64,000 bases of DNA. Source: Marinoscillum pacificum (GTDB lineage: Bacteria; Bacteroidota; Bacteroidia; Cytophagales; Cyclobacteriaceae). Both the position numbers and the translations under genes were made by a program. Positions 27,010 through 36,992 of this stretch are shown one piece after another. Below the pieces are notes generated by a model, which ran no database searches, was not told where the DNA came from, and saw nothing but the letters and a program-made list of their open reading frames with translations. Where the stretch lies: contig NZ_JAMZMJ010000016.1 in the NCBI RefSeq assembly GCF_024714495.1, positions 1-64,000 of the forward strand. Reading direction: 5' to 3'. The first letter of the stretch is position 1, and each line of letters opens with the position of its first letter.

Positions 27010-28452
27010 ATGAAATTCAATTATAGAAAATTCTCGTTTCCAATCACTTGTCTGATATTGATTGGAGTATTTCTGGGGTGCAGTTCACCGAAAAAACAAA
27101 CGCCTAAACACCTATCGCTATCTGAGCAAAACCTACTTCGATCCATCCAACTTGCTGATTCTGCTTTTGCAGCATACTTTGAAGGTGAGGAGATGAAGAT
27201 GGCACGTTTTTACAACCCGCTAACCAATTCCCGTTCGGAAGAAGTAGGAAGTATCTGGATGTATACCAGTGCAATGGAGGCAGTTGATGCCATAATGCAT
27301 GGACTAAAACTTCAGCATGAACATGGTAATGACTCTTTGTATAAAGAACACTTTGCTCGATTTGAAAACATTCTTGAAAAGCTATACACCAACGGTGATT
27401 ATTACCTGGGCACATTTGAGCTGACTTCTTATACACAAACGAATGAGTGGACAGTCTATGGTGTAAATAGAGGAGGAGCTAAAGGAACTGCTGAAGTAGC
27501 AGGTGTGATGAATGTGTATGATGATCAGATGTGGCTTGCTCGCGAACTGATTGAAGCCTATCATTTGACAGGTAAAAAGAAGTTCCTGGAAAAAGCTGAA
27601 TACCTAACGGAATATGTTTTGGACGGCTGGGATTGTACTTTTGATGAGTCTGGTAATGAGAATGGAGGGATTACCTGGGGGCCAGGTTACGTTACCAAAC
27701 ACTCTTGTAGCAATGGCCCAATGGTTAGTCCATTGGTATGGTTATCTGAGATATACGATGGGGCGCAAGATTCTATTACTTACCGCTACATCGATGACTC
27801 GGATCGGCAAACTCGAATATCAAAGTCAATGAGTAAAAGCGACTATTATTTAATGTTTGCCAAAAAAGTCTATAACTATCAAAAGGATCATTTGCTTCGC
27901 CAGGACAATGTATATGCTGATATGATGGGTGGTTGTACACCAGGTAAGCCAGAGTTAGAACAAGTTGATGGAGTAACTTATCGGAAAGGAATCACTTGTA
28001 CAGATCCTGTAGGGGCGGCTATTTCATATAACAGCGGCACAATGCTTTCTGGAGGTATCGACCTCTTGCGTGTGACAAAAGATCAGATCTATTTGGAGGA
28101 TGTAAAAGTATTAAGTGATTCATCCTTTGAGTACTTCACTGAGTTGGATAAGGATGTGACAGGATACTATTCCTATGAGATTACAGGGTTTAATGGATGG
28201 TTCAATGGTGTGCTGATGCGTGGGTATACGGATGTGTATTCGGAAAATAAAAGAACGGGTTATTATCTGGATACTTTTCAGCAAAACCTGGATTATGCAT
28301 ATGATCATTATCTGAAAAAAGGAATTTTACCAACCAATCTTTTGGCTGGCTGGAATTCTGATGATCAAGCTAATAATACAGAAGGGATGTTCAGTTTTGC
28401 ACGAGCTGCTGAATATGCAGTACTCTCGAAGTATGAACTTGATAAAGAATAA
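27010..28452 (+). CDS. Lipoprotein with GH76-like (alpha/alpha)6 fold
   Basis: The 480-aa protein has a lipoprotein signal peptide with Cys near residue 24 (IGVFLGCSS). The middle part follows the GH76 endo-alpha-1,6-mannanase pattern: YDDQMWLARELIEAYHLTGKKKFLEKAEYL, with the adjacent Asp pair that is catalytic in the family, then GWDCTFDESGNENGGITWGPGY and a later YNSGTML segment. It should be anchored in the outer membrane or periplasm and act on alpha-mannan or a related glycan. No SusC/SusD pair is nearby, so it is not part of an evident polysaccharide locus. Confidence 0.75.
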   Translation: MKFNYRKFSFPITCLILIGVFLGCSSPKKQTPKHLSLSEQNLLRSIQLADSAFAAYFEGEEMKMARFYNPLTNSRSEEVGSIWMYTSAMEAVDAIMHGLKLQHEHGNDSLYKEHFARFENILEKLYTNGDYYLGTFELTSYTQTNEWTVYGVNRGGAKGTAEVAGVMNVYDDQMWLARELIEAYHLTGKKKFLEKAEYLTEYVLDGWDCTFDESGNENGGITWGPGYVTKHSCSNGPMVSPLVWLSEIYDGAQDSITYRYIDDSDRQTRISKSMSKSDYYLMFAKKVYNYQKDHLLRQDNVYADMMGGCTPGKPELEQVDGVTYRKGITCTDPVGAAISYNSGTMLSGGIDLLRVTKDQIYLEDVKVLSDSSFEYFTELDKDVTGYYSYEITGFNGWFNGVLMRGYTDVYSENKRTGYYLDTFQQNLDYAYDHYLKKGILPTNLLAGWNSDDQANNTEGMFSFARAAEYAVLSKYELDKE

Positions 28453-28456
28453 AAGA

Positions 28457-28487
28457 AAAGCCTGTTTGATTTACTCAGACAGGCTTT
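28457..28487. terminator. Bidirectional terminator
   Basis: AAAGCCTGTTTGA and TCAGACAGGCTTT pair with one wobble; T runs follow on the plus strand. It lies between the convergent GH76-like and rlmD genes. Confidence 0.85.
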
Positions 28488-28492
28488 GTTTT

Positions 28493-29950
28493 TTACACAG
28501 TTTTCTCCAGCAACACCACACTCTCCACATGAGCCGTATGTGGGAATTGGTCCACGAGGCTAAATTTGGTAATATGATAACCAGCTTGAGCTAACAAGTC
28601 AATATCTCTAGCTTGGGTTGCCGGATTACAAGAAACATAAACCATGCGCTCAGCTCCAAGATTGATGATTTTCTGCATCGTTTTAGGGGCTACTCCAGCA
28701 CGTGCAGGGTCTAAGATGATGGTGCGGATTTTGTTTTGATATTGAGGATGTTCGTAAAGGAACTTGCCAACATCAGCCGCATAGAATTTGACGCCTTCAA
28801 TATTATTTCTTTCGGCGTTTTCTTTCGCATTTTCAATAGCTTCTTCGATGATGTCTACACCCACTATCTGAGCGTTTTCGCTCTTCGAAGCCAGGATTTG
28901 TCCAATAGTTCCTGTACCGCAGAATAGGTCAAGTACGATGTTGTTATCTACAGTATCTTTCTTTTCTAAAGCGTAATCGATCACTTTGCTGTACAGCTTT
29001 TCTGCAGATTTAGGATTGGTTTGGAAGAAACTCTTCATGCTTATCTCAAAACTGAGACCAAGAAGTTCTTCTACGATTTTGTCTTCTCCGTAAACCAAAT
29101 TGATCTCTCCTGTGGTGGCTATAGTTCGGTCACCTGTTTCGTCATTAGTGGTATGAAGTAGACCTGCAATTCGTGATCCAAACTGCTCTACCAGGAAATC
29201 TGCAAACTTTTGAATATTAAATCTGCCCTCTTCATCTGAAGTTGTGACCAGGTTGAATAGGATTTGATCTGTTTTGAATGACTTACGAACTACCAGGTAT
29301 CTGAAAAAACCAGTTCTTTTTGGTCCGTGCCATGGAGGAAGACCGGTCTTCTCACAGTATTCTTTGATCAGCTTGAGTTTATCTTCTACTTCCTTATCAA
29401 AGAGTCCAGAGTCCTTTTTTAGATCATCTCCGCACCACCAGGTGCCTCGCTTTTTGAAGCCGAGCGTAAATTCATCTACATCTGTTTTAAGTTCGTGATC
29501 GTAGCCTATTGCAGAAAAAGCATATTCCATTTTGTTTCTATAATGGAAACCACTTGGAGAAGCGATAAATTCATCTAGAAGCGATTCTATGTTATCAACT
29601 TTTCCAATTCTTTTAAACAGCTCAAGCGTACTTTGCTTTTTGTAAGCATGCTGTTTTTCAATTGGTAATTTGATGTAGGGTGCACCTGGTATTTCCTGAT
29701 ATGGAATGGAAACTTCATCTTCAGAAGGAGTCAATACCTCTAGAAGTTTTGTTTCAGCATATGTTTTACTCGCTTTTTGGACTTGTGCTTTCACTAGTTG
29801 GCCTGGTAGCGTGTTGGGAACAAACACTACAAACTCGCCTAGCTCATTTCGAATACGACCAATACCTTTTCCGCCGAAGGCATAATTCTCAATTTTGATT
29901 TCGAGTATTTCTCCTCGTTTTACAAATTTGTTTGATGATCTTCTTGCCAT
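28493..29950 (-). CDS. rlmD: 23S rRNA (uracil-C5)-methyltransferase, RlmD/TrmA family
   Basis: The 485-aa protein has an N-terminal TRAM domain (about 10-70, IENYAFGGKGIGR), a central insertion and a C-terminal methyltransferase domain with LDLFCGTGTIGQILA near 338, ILDPARAGV near 413 and YVSCNPATQARD near 440, where the Cys is catalytic. It makes 5-methyluridine in 23S rRNA (U1939 in E. coli) or a related RNA. A 4Fe-4S cysteine cluster, typical of E. coli RlmD, is not visible. ATG 29950 is preferred over a TTG two codons upstream. Confidence 0.9.
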   Translation of the reverse strand: MARRSSNKFVKRGEILEIKIENYAFGGKGIGRIRNELGEFVVFVPNTLPGQLVKAQVQKASKTYAETKLLEVLTPSEDEVSIPYQEIPGAPYIKLPIEKQHAYKKQSTLELFKRIGKVDNIESLLDEFIASPSGFHYRNKMEYAFSAIGYDHELKTDVDEFTLGFKKRGTWWCGDDLKKDSGLFDKEVEDKLKLIKEYCEKTGLPPWHGPKRTGFFRYLVVRKSFKTDQILFNLVTTSDEEGRFNIQKFADFLVEQFGSRIAGLLHTTNDETGDRTIATTGEINLVYGEDKIVEELLGLSFEISMKSFFQTNPKSAEKLYSKVIDYALEKKDTVDNNIVLDLFCGTGTIGQILASKSENAQIVGVDIIEEAIENAKENAERNNIEGVKFYAADVGKFLYEHPQYQNKIRTIILDPARAGVAPKTMQKIINLGAERMVYVSCNPATQARDIDLLAQAGYHITKFSLVDQFPHTAHVESVVLLEKTV

Positions 29951-30250
29951 ATTCAATCTATACGTGGCCTGTTGTTAAATTTATTGTCTTGAGATTTGTA
30001 GAAGCGTTATCTGTACTTATTGTTTTTTAGTTTTCCCCTTGTCTCCCAATCAAGTACTCATGTGTTTAATTGTGAGAAATTTGAATTAGAAGAGGGAGGA
30101 TTCATTAACTAGAATGTTGCTGCGAGATATCTCTATTCTTTTCGATAACTTTACTAGACTTCATTTCAGCGCAAAGCTAATAATAGTTTTGTCTGAAGGG
30201 TTGGGGTTCATCATGAAAAAGGTGTTCCTCTAATCTAGGAGAATCCAAAA
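29951..30250. other. Intergenic region between divergent genes
   Basis: No gene is seen in these 300 bp. TAGTTTTG at 30184-30191 fits the TAnnTTTG -7 element and could drive the gene at 30251; TAACTTTA near 30146 is a second, weaker candidate. The -33 matches are poor. Confidence 0.5.
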
Positions 30251-32812
30251 ATGAAAAAGGGAATACTATATCTGGGATTATTCTTTTTAATCCATTTGAC
30301 ACAAGCTTTCCATATAGTTGGTGGTGAGATTGAGTTTAGGACGTTGGGCGTTGGTCTTTACCGTATTTCCTTGATTCAATATAGGGATGCCGCGCAAACA
30401 GATAATACTTTTTTCGAATCCTCGATCGATGTGGTCATCTTCTCTAATAGAGACAATAGCCGCGTGGGTGAGTATTTTTTGGACAGAGTGTCAATTTCCG
30501 ATGTTCCTTATTCTAATCAAGAATGTGCGATTGATGAGCTTAAAACATCTAAGGTTTTATTCTCAGCGGATGTCCAGTTGAATCCTGAGGACTTTGCTGA
30601 TGAGGAAGGGTATTACATCGTTTATGAAAGATGCTGCCGTAATCATGTCATCAGGAACATTAATAATCCTGGTGATACAGGTATGAAATATGTGTTGGAA
30701 ATTCCTCCTTTATGGAAAGATGGTAAAGAGTTTATTAATTCTTCACCAACTCTGCTTCGTCCATTAAGTGATTATGCTTGTGTAGATCAACTGTATTATA
30801 CAGACTTTACAGGTGTTGACCCAGATGGAGATTCTTTAGCTTATAGGCTGGCTACGCCACTCAACAGTAGTGCACTTGCTCCTTACCCCCCAAAAACTCC
30901 CAAACCTCATATTGAGGTATCCTGGTCTTCTGGGTTTTCTCAGGATAGGATGGTGCCTGGTTCAAGACCTCTGGCTATCAGCAGTGAAGGTTTACTGACA
31001 GTCAATCCAAGTGAAACGGGAGTTTATGTGTTTTCTGTTATTGTTGAAGAATGGAGAGATGGAGTGCAACTCGGTGAAATGCAGCGAGATTTTCAGATGC
31101 TCGTAGTGGATGGTTGTAATCCTCCAGATCCACCTGTTGTAGGTGTTTCAATTCCTGACCGACCAAATTTTAATGTAGATACTGATATTTTGGAATTTAC
31201 ACTTTCAGATGATAAGTGTTTCGAGTTTGTAGTGACTAATGTAACCAATGGTGAAACGATCAGTTTGAAAGCGAAAGGAGTGAATTTTGATGGATATCTG
31301 GATGATGTATTCCAAATAACCAATCAAACTGTAACCCCTGGCCAGGATTCATTGATTATTGAAGTCTGTATGCCTGGGTGTCCACCTGTTCGGGATGGGC
31401 CTTTTATTGTGGATCTAATTGCCGCTGATGATGCTTGTCCGGTGCCTCAATTGGACACGGCGAGGCTGAAGGTAATAGTAGAACCACCACCAAATGAGTT
31501 TCCCACATTTGATGGAGTAATTGATGTTAGTTATACTATCAATGAAGGTGATAGTTTGCGAATAGATGTGGTAAGTAGCGATGCGAATAGTGATAGCATT
31601 GATTTTATGCTCGTTTTACAAAATGAGGAAAGCCCTGAAGATTTTGGGTTTGAATTGGTAACACAAACTCAGGAATCTGGTAAAACTACTGCTGAATTAG
31701 TCTGGCGAACGAACTGTCAGGATTATGATTTCTCTACTTACAACAATTTCGTGGTAGGTATATACGCGGAGGATTTAGATGATTGTGAGGTGCCTAGCCC
31801 TTCAGTTCAGTGGTACAATATGAACGTCATTCTTCCTCCAAATACCAGTCCGGTTGTGACTGCCGAAACTCAAGATTCTATAGCGATTACGCTTGGAGAT
31901 GTGGTACGATTTAAAGTGCAATCAACAGATGCTGATATGGATCAAATTGATCTGAAATTGCTGGCAGATGGATTTACTCCAGCGAATATTGGTATGGTCT
32001 TTTTTGAAGTAGAAGGTAATGGGGAGGTAGAATCAGAGTTTAGTTGGGATACCTCTTGCAAGAATTTGCGCATTAGTGAAAACACAACTTACGAATTGGA
32101 CTTCCATTCGGAAGATTATGATGAGTGTCAGGTAACCAATGCAGATTCAAAATTGATTAAAATTCACGTAATCGTTCCTCCAAATGAAAAGCCGGAATTC
32201 GAGTACTACGCTGATACAGTCATCTATGTGAATCAACTATTTGAAATGGACATCACTGCCTTTGATTTTGATTTGGGCGATTCTGTAACTGTTGACTTTT
32301 TTAATCCAGCCAGATTGCCACGTTCAGAGATTATCGAGTTCCCAAGGGAAACAGGGTATGGTGAGGTTACTTCTACTTTTAAATGGTTGCCGGATTGTTC
32401 TTTGATTGATTTTGGTGAAACATCGGCATTTTTTGAAATTCCTTTTATCGCCTACGATGACAATTGTGTAGGAGCAAGGTTAGATACAATGGCTATTCGT
32501 TTTGAGATTACCGAAACGCGAGAGCAGTTTAATCGATTCACGCCTCCTAATGTGTTTACGCCAAATGGAGATGGTATCAATGATGAATATTCATTGACTA
32601 ACCTGCTAAACTCTGATCAAAATTTACCTATTGATAATTGCGATGATTCATTCCAATATTTTGTAGTGCATGACCGTAATGGTACAGAGGTATTCTACAG
32701 TGATAATCGAGAATTTTCATGGAAAGGGCTCAATGTAGAATCAGGTGTCTACTACTATTTGGTGAAGTATTCCATTACTGAATATAAGGGCTATATTCAT
32801 GTGCTCAAATAA
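30251..32812 (+). CDS. Large surface protein with type B T9SS (gliding-motility-associated) sorting domain
   Basis: The 853-aa protein has a signal peptide (1-19), a long series of beta-sandwich-like segments (PPNEFPTFDGVIDVSY, PPNTSPVVTAETQDSIAI and PPNEKPEFEYYADTVIYV each open a repeat of about 115 residues) and a C-terminal CHU_C/type B domain (about 755-853, TPPNVFTPNGDGINDEYSL to the end). Type B cargo is exported by the T9SS and often carried on the surface by SprF-like partners; none is in the window. Likely an adhesin or surface-coat protein. It ends exactly next to the convergent gene. Confidence 0.9.
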   Translation: MKKGILYLGLFFLIHLTQAFHIVGGEIEFRTLGVGLYRISLIQYRDAAQTDNTFFESSIDVVIFSNRDNSRVGEYFLDRVSISDVPYSNQECAIDELKTSKVLFSADVQLNPEDFADEEGYYIVYERCCRNHVIRNINNPGDTGMKYVLEIPPLWKDGKEFINSSPTLLRPLSDYACVDQLYYTDFTGVDPDGDSLAYRLATPLNSSALAPYPPKTPKPHIEVSWSSGFSQDRMVPGSRPLAISSEGLLTVNPSETGVYVFSVIVEEWRDGVQLGEMQRDFQMLVVDGCNPPDPPVVGVSIPDRPNFNVDTDILEFTLSDDKCFEFVVTNVTNGETISLKAKGVNFDGYLDDVFQITNQTVTPGQDSLIIEVCMPGCPPVRDGPFIVDLIAADDACPVPQLDTARLKVIVEPPPNEFPTFDGVIDVSYTINEGDSLRIDVVSSDANSDSIDFMLVLQNEESPEDFGFELVTQTQESGKTTAELVWRTNCQDYDFSTYNNFVVGIYAEDLDDCEVPSPSVQWYNMNVILPPNTSPVVTAETQDSIAITLGDVVRFKVQSTDADMDQIDLKLLADGFTPANIGMVFFEVEGNGEVESEFSWDTSCKNLRISENTTYELDFHSEDYDECQVTNADSKLIKIHVIVPPNEKPEFEYYADTVIYVNQLFEMDITAFDFDLGDSVTVDFFNPARLPRSEIIEFPRETGYGEVTSTFKWLPDCSLIDFGETSAFFEIPFIAYDDNCVGARLDTMAIRFEITETREQFNRFTPPNVFTPNGDGINDEYSLTNLLNSDQNLPIDNCDDSFQYFVVHDRNGTEVFYSDNREFSWKGLNVESGVYYYLVKYSITEYKGYIHVLK

Positions 32813-35401
32813 CTAGAATCCTGCGCCAATACGAATTCCTGACCCGTAGTAATCGCCATTTCTAATTGCAGTAAAGTAATCAACTCGAATAAATCGAAGG
32901 ATGTGTTCAATTCCTGCTCCAAATTCAAAATAATGACCCATTGTTGGCGTGGTTAGGTAGTTGGCGCTGGCTACTGCCTGTAGATTGAGTTTTTTAACGA
33001 ATGGTATTTTATTGAATATAAACTCATTAAAATGATGCTCATAATGAGCCTCTGCAAACTTATCTTGAGTACTGAATCGATAATATTCCAGAACCTGAAA
33101 ACGATTAATCACGCCCTGAGTGGTTAAGTACGTTTGGTTACCATTGAAGTGCTGGAAATCTGTAAAATACATTTGCTTCTTACCTACAAAAGCTCCCGTC
33201 CATATACTTAGATCACTTGTGCCCAACTGTCCCAGCATCATTTTGTGAGAAATCCCTGCTTTCAGTAGATGGTATTGAACATCAGCACCAAACACTGGTA
33301 GAGCTGATTTAGCATAAAGAAAAACATCAGGAAACTTAGAATCCACTATTATTTTACGGTCTGGACGATCAATGTATTTCTGATTCAGCCTGATGCGTAA
33401 TCGAGCGCTAATGCTGTATGCTTGATATCGAGGGAAGTCAGTTGTGCCAATTTCTTCGTTTGTAGGTGCATTCGGAGTAAAATCTCTGTTGAACAGGTTA
33501 TAGGTTGCAGTATTATATATCTGCTGTCTATCCTCATATTCCATTCTTCCGGTAAAAAGCAGGCCATTCGTCACTTCTCGTTGGTAAATGAAATACCCAA
33601 AGTGCTTTTGGTAAGATTTTGCATAGTTCAGTCCTCTTATTAAGGTGAAATAGGTATTGTTGATATACGAAATAGGATCCTGGTCATTCAGCTGATCAAT
33701 AAATCGACCACCAGCTACCTGTATCATTTCTCGTTTCTTTTGATTGAGCATTTTTAGCCCTTCAATCTTGGCCTGGAGCTGCTTGTTGTCAAATCCATAC
33801 CTCAGTGTTGGCATTATTCGATAATTGAAATATCGATCATTTCTTTTTTGAAACGCTATTGGCAGGTTGATAGCAAGTCCTTCTACAGAGTTGTACTGCA
33901 CCAGTTCTTTGAGCGTAGGGAAGTTGATGTATTTTCCTTCGTAGCTGTTGTAATGTGTGTAGCCAATTAATGAGATGTTCGAAAATTTAAACTTGTTTCT
34001 AATTTGATCAACAGAGTCTTTGTAGGCTTTGGACTCTTTGATTGCTCGAATGGAGTCTTTTTGTTGATAATCTACTTTCTCTCTAGTTGTCAACGGAATA
34101 GGACGGACTCTCGCCCAGTACGCTGAATCTCGATCATTCGCTTCTTCCTCTACTACGAGAATGGCATTGGAGAAATCCTGTTTGGTAAATAAAGGAGGCT
34201 CATCCATTTTAACGATGATGTCATTTTCTAGAGCTTCAGGTTTTTTTGGTTTGATGACATCTGGTTGAGTTTCTTTTGGTTTCTCTTTGGGCTTTTCTTC
34301 TGCCTCTTCTTTTTTCTTTTTATCGCTTACTCGACGTTGGTAGTAGTTGGGTTGTACTTTGTAATTTCTGTAAATAGCTGTGAAATGACCACTTCCTTGA
34401 AAGCCAAAGGCTTTGAATTTGAACGTAAATCGTTGAGATATTGGCATCCAGATATCATTGCCTACAGGTGCATACACCTGGTTGAAAGTTAAAGAGTCCA
34501 GGAATTCAATGCCATTAGACTTGGTGGTTAGTACATCCACACTATAGAGTCTCCAACTATCTTCTATGATATATAGGTAGCCACTAAAAACAGGATCTGT
34601 ACTTCGTTTGGGGATCACTCTTATCTTGTTGATGTAGAGATCATTTTCAATAATTGTGCCTGCCATTTTATAGTCATAATATAAAAAGGCATTGTTCGCT
34701 AAAGGAGAAATAAATGGTCGCTCACTGATTCCTTCTACAAAAAAGCTATTGTCGTAAAGGTTGATCAGCATCTCAGATGCCTGGTTGTAACTGAAAGCAT
34801 TATTGTTTCCGCTTACTTTAGAGGAAATCATGATTTCATTGACCTTGTCAGGATGTTGGTATTTGATTTTGGAAACAGACTCTGATAAATAAACGATTCC
34901 AGTATCTATATCGATGGTCATTCCCAGAAGGCTCTTTGGTTTTTTGTCGAGACGCTGAAGTCCTTTTACGTACACATCGGTAGAGAATGCGGCTATTTCA
35001 TCTCGGTAGTATTTCCTTTTTTTGATAGCGTTTCGAATGATTTGTCGGGCGTGATCTTTCTCTTTTGCAGATACGATGACTTCCTGCAGGACTAAGGCTT
35101 CATCTGCTAGTTGAAAGTCCAGCTGAATGGTGGAAGAGGTGCTAACTTCTATTTGTTGCGATTGGCGCTGATATCCTACGAATTGGGCTACAATGTTTCT
35201 CGTCCCAGCTAGTAAAGAGAGTTGGTAAAAACCATCAGCATTGCTCGTAGTGCCGTTGGTGGTTCCTTCTTCATAGACAGTAGCAAATGCCAAAGGATCA
35301 CCATTGCTGTCGGTGATCCTACCCTTGACAATGCCAGTATTTTGTCCAAAACAAAAGCTGCCCAAGAAAAAAATAAAAATACTAAATAGTATTAAGCGCA
35401 T
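32813..35401 (-). CDS. DUF5686 outer-membrane protein with carboxypeptidase-like regulatory domain
   Basis: The 862-aa protein has a signal peptide (1-19), a carboxypeptidase-regulatory-like beta-sandwich (about 22-100, GIVKGRITDSNGDPLAFATVYEEGT) and a long DUF5686 region that ends in alternating beta strands and a final Phe, as in outer-membrane barrels. A charged Lys/Glu/Pro-rich stretch lies near 355-385. The N-terminal module is shared with TonB-dependent transporters, but there is no plug domain. Function is unknown. It overlaps the upstream PLP-enzyme gene by 20 bp. Confidence 0.85.
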   Translation of the reverse strand: MRLILFSIFIFFLGSFCFGQNTGIVKGRITDSNGDPLAFATVYEEGTTNGTTSNADGFYQLSLLAGTRNIVAQFVGYQRQSQQIEVSTSSTIQLDFQLADEALVLQEVIVSAKEKDHARQIIRNAIKKRKYYRDEIAAFSTDVYVKGLQRLDKKPKSLLGMTIDIDTGIVYLSESVSKIKYQHPDKVNEIMISSKVSGNNNAFSYNQASEMLINLYDNSFFVEGISERPFISPLANNAFLYYDYKMAGTIIENDLYINKIRVIPKRSTDPVFSGYLYIIEDSWRLYSVDVLTTKSNGIEFLDSLTFNQVYAPVGNDIWMPISQRFTFKFKAFGFQGSGHFTAIYRNYKVQPNYYQRRVSDKKKKEEAEEKPKEKPKETQPDVIKPKKPEALENDIIVKMDEPPLFTKQDFSNAILVVEEEANDRDSAYWARVRPIPLTTREKVDYQQKDSIRAIKESKAYKDSVDQIRNKFKFSNISLIGYTHYNSYEGKYINFPTLKELVQYNSVEGLAINLPIAFQKRNDRYFNYRIMPTLRYGFDNKQLQAKIEGLKMLNQKKREMIQVAGGRFIDQLNDQDPISYINNTYFTLIRGLNYAKSYQKHFGYFIYQREVTNGLLFTGRMEYEDRQQIYNTATYNLFNRDFTPNAPTNEEIGTTDFPRYQAYSISARLRIRLNQKYIDRPDRKIIVDSKFPDVFLYAKSALPVFGADVQYHLLKAGISHKMMLGQLGTSDLSIWTGAFVGKKQMYFTDFQHFNGNQTYLTTQGVINRFQVLEYYRFSTQDKFAEAHYEHHFNEFIFNKIPFVKKLNLQAVASANYLTTPTMGHYFEFGAGIEHILRFIRVDYFTAIRNGDYYGSGIRIGAGF

Positions 35402-36542
35402 TGGTTAAGTCTTCAATCAGTGATTCAGAGCTTTCCATGCCTATATACAATCTTATTCTGTTGACCAGCGTGTTGGGCTTGTCATAGTTTAGTGAGCTCA
35501 TAGTAGTTACAGCAGGGAAAGCTAATGATTCAAAGCCACCCCACGAACAACCTAACTTGAAACGTTTCAATGTGTTGCAAAATTTTTCCGTTGCTTGAAA
35601 ATCTTTTGTTGCCAAATCGATTGTCATAAGGCCACCTGCAGCCTTTAGATATTTGTCTCTGAGCTCAGGTTGGGGATAGTTTTTGGAATGTGAGAATATC
35701 ACTTTTTCAACTTTTGGATGATCCTCAAGAAAATCAGCAACTATTAAGGCGTTTTTAGTAACTCGTTCCATTCTCATGTCTAGAGTTCTCAGAGAGCGGA
35801 TCATTAGCCACGATTCAAAAGGAGATAAGATGCCACCAAAAGTCATGTACTCACCTTGAAATATTTGATCGAATATCGTTTTAGATGTGCATAGAACTCC
35901 TGCTACCATGTCAGCATGTCCACTTAGATATTTTGTAGCAGAATGAACTATAATATCAATTCCATATTTGGCAGGCTGCTGATACAGAGGTGAGGCACAG
36001 CTGTTATCCATAATCGTAATGATGCCTTTTGATTTGGCATAAGCTGTAATTTGTTCAATGTCCTGCATTTCATACGTCCAGGAATTTGGACTCTCCAGGT
36101 ATATGAGGGTAGTGTTGGGCTGACAACTATCTATGATGCCTTGGCTGTCACTAGCATTTACATAGGTGGTAGATACTCCAAAACGTGATAATGTTTTATC
36201 AAGCAGTTTCTTTGTCCAGCTGTAAGGATTCTCTACGCAGACGACATGATCTCCGGATTTTATTTGTGAAAATACGGCTGCAGTAATTGCTGCACTTCCA
36301 CTCCCAAATACTAAAGCTTCTTCTGTCCCTTCCAAAGCTGCCAGTTTTTGTTGTAAAATGGCTGTCGTTGGATTAGCTCCGCGTGTGTAAAAGGGTATTT
36401 TGTCTTCGTGTTGCAACGATTCAGACATGTCTTTCAGTGTGTTGAAAGTGAAGTTGCTTGTCTGATAGATAGCAGGTGAGGCTGGAATATTGTCAAATGC
36501 TGTGCCCTCGCCTAAATGAAAGAATATTTGGTCGTTATCCAT
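35382..36542 (-). CDS. Cys/Met-metabolism PLP enzyme (cystathionine gamma-synthase/beta-lyase family)
   Basis: The 386-aa protein has the family fold: PFYTRGANPTTAILQQKLAALEG near 50-75, ALVFGSGSAAITA (PLP phosphate), YLESPNSWTYE near 150, MDNSCASPLYQQP (the Asp binds the PLP ring) and HSATKYLSGHADM near 200, where Lys holds PLP. It acts on sulfur amino acids by gamma-replacement or beta/gamma-elimination; the exact reaction cannot be settled from sequence. The 20-bp overlap with the DUF5686 gene suggests co-transcription only. Confidence 0.85.
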   Translation of the reverse strand: MDNDQIFFHLGEGTAFDNIPASPAIYQTSNFTFNTLKDMSESLQHEDKIPFYTRGANPTTAILQQKLAALEGTEEALVFGSGSAAITAAVFSQIKSGDHVVCVENPYSWTKKLLDKTLSRFGVSTTYVNASDSQGIIDSCQPNTTLIYLESPNSWTYEMQDIEQITAYAKSKGIITIMDNSCASPLYQQPAKYGIDIIVHSATKYLSGHADMVAGVLCTSKTIFDQIFQGEYMTFGGILSPFESWLMIRSLRTLDMRMERVTKNALIVADFLEDHPKVEKVIFSHSKNYPQPELRDKYLKAAGGLMTIDLATKDFQATEKFCNTLKRFKLGCSWGGFESLAFPAVTTMSSLNYDKPNTLVNRIRLYIGMESSESLIEDLTNALNTI

Positions 36543-36992
36543 TTAGCAAAATTATATCAAGTAGCGTGGAATGCTAGAAATGTTATTTTGACGGTTTGAA
36601 GATTGTTTGAAATATCGTCAGAACTGGTGATTCAGAATAATATTCTGATAAAATGTTATATAATTGATAAAAAATCAGAATTAGGTTAAAACCATTTAAA
36701 AATATTTTGAAAAATATAATAATTACAATATGCTTAAGTAAAATGCCTATACCGAACACCTGATTATTAAATTGATAATTTTCCTAAGCTTAAATAATGA
36801 ATGTTACAAAATATCTTGCAAAATACCCTTGATTTGGGTGTGAAAATCCAATGTTTCTGCAAAGTTATGTTTTGATAATTAGTGATTAAGTTTCTTAATT
36901 TGGAATTGATGAAATGAGTAATGTGCTCAGAATCGTCATGACTGAACAACTAATAGACGTTTAGTAAAAACATTTCAAATCTTTAAAAGCTT
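36543..36992. other. AT-rich intergenic region upstream of amt
   Basis: The 450 bp between the divergent PLP-enzyme and amt genes hold no convincing gene. They are very AT-rich, with poly-A/T stretches, and contain a 15-bp palindrome (listed separately). No exact TAnnTTTG or sigma-54 motif was found before amt. Confidence 0.6.
36633..36647. promoter_or_regulatory. 15-bp palindrome between the PLP-enzyme and amt genes
   Basis: CAGAATA and TATTCTG flank one A. A further half-site CAGAAT lies about 25 bp downstream, near 36672. The position, 91 bp upstream of the PLP-enzyme start and far from amt, fits an operator of the former. Confidence 0.3.

Noticed and set aside
36767-36949. 60-codon minus-strand frame in the AT-rich gap before amt
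   Set aside because: The composition is that of random AT-rich DNA and nothing in it resembles a domain or signal.
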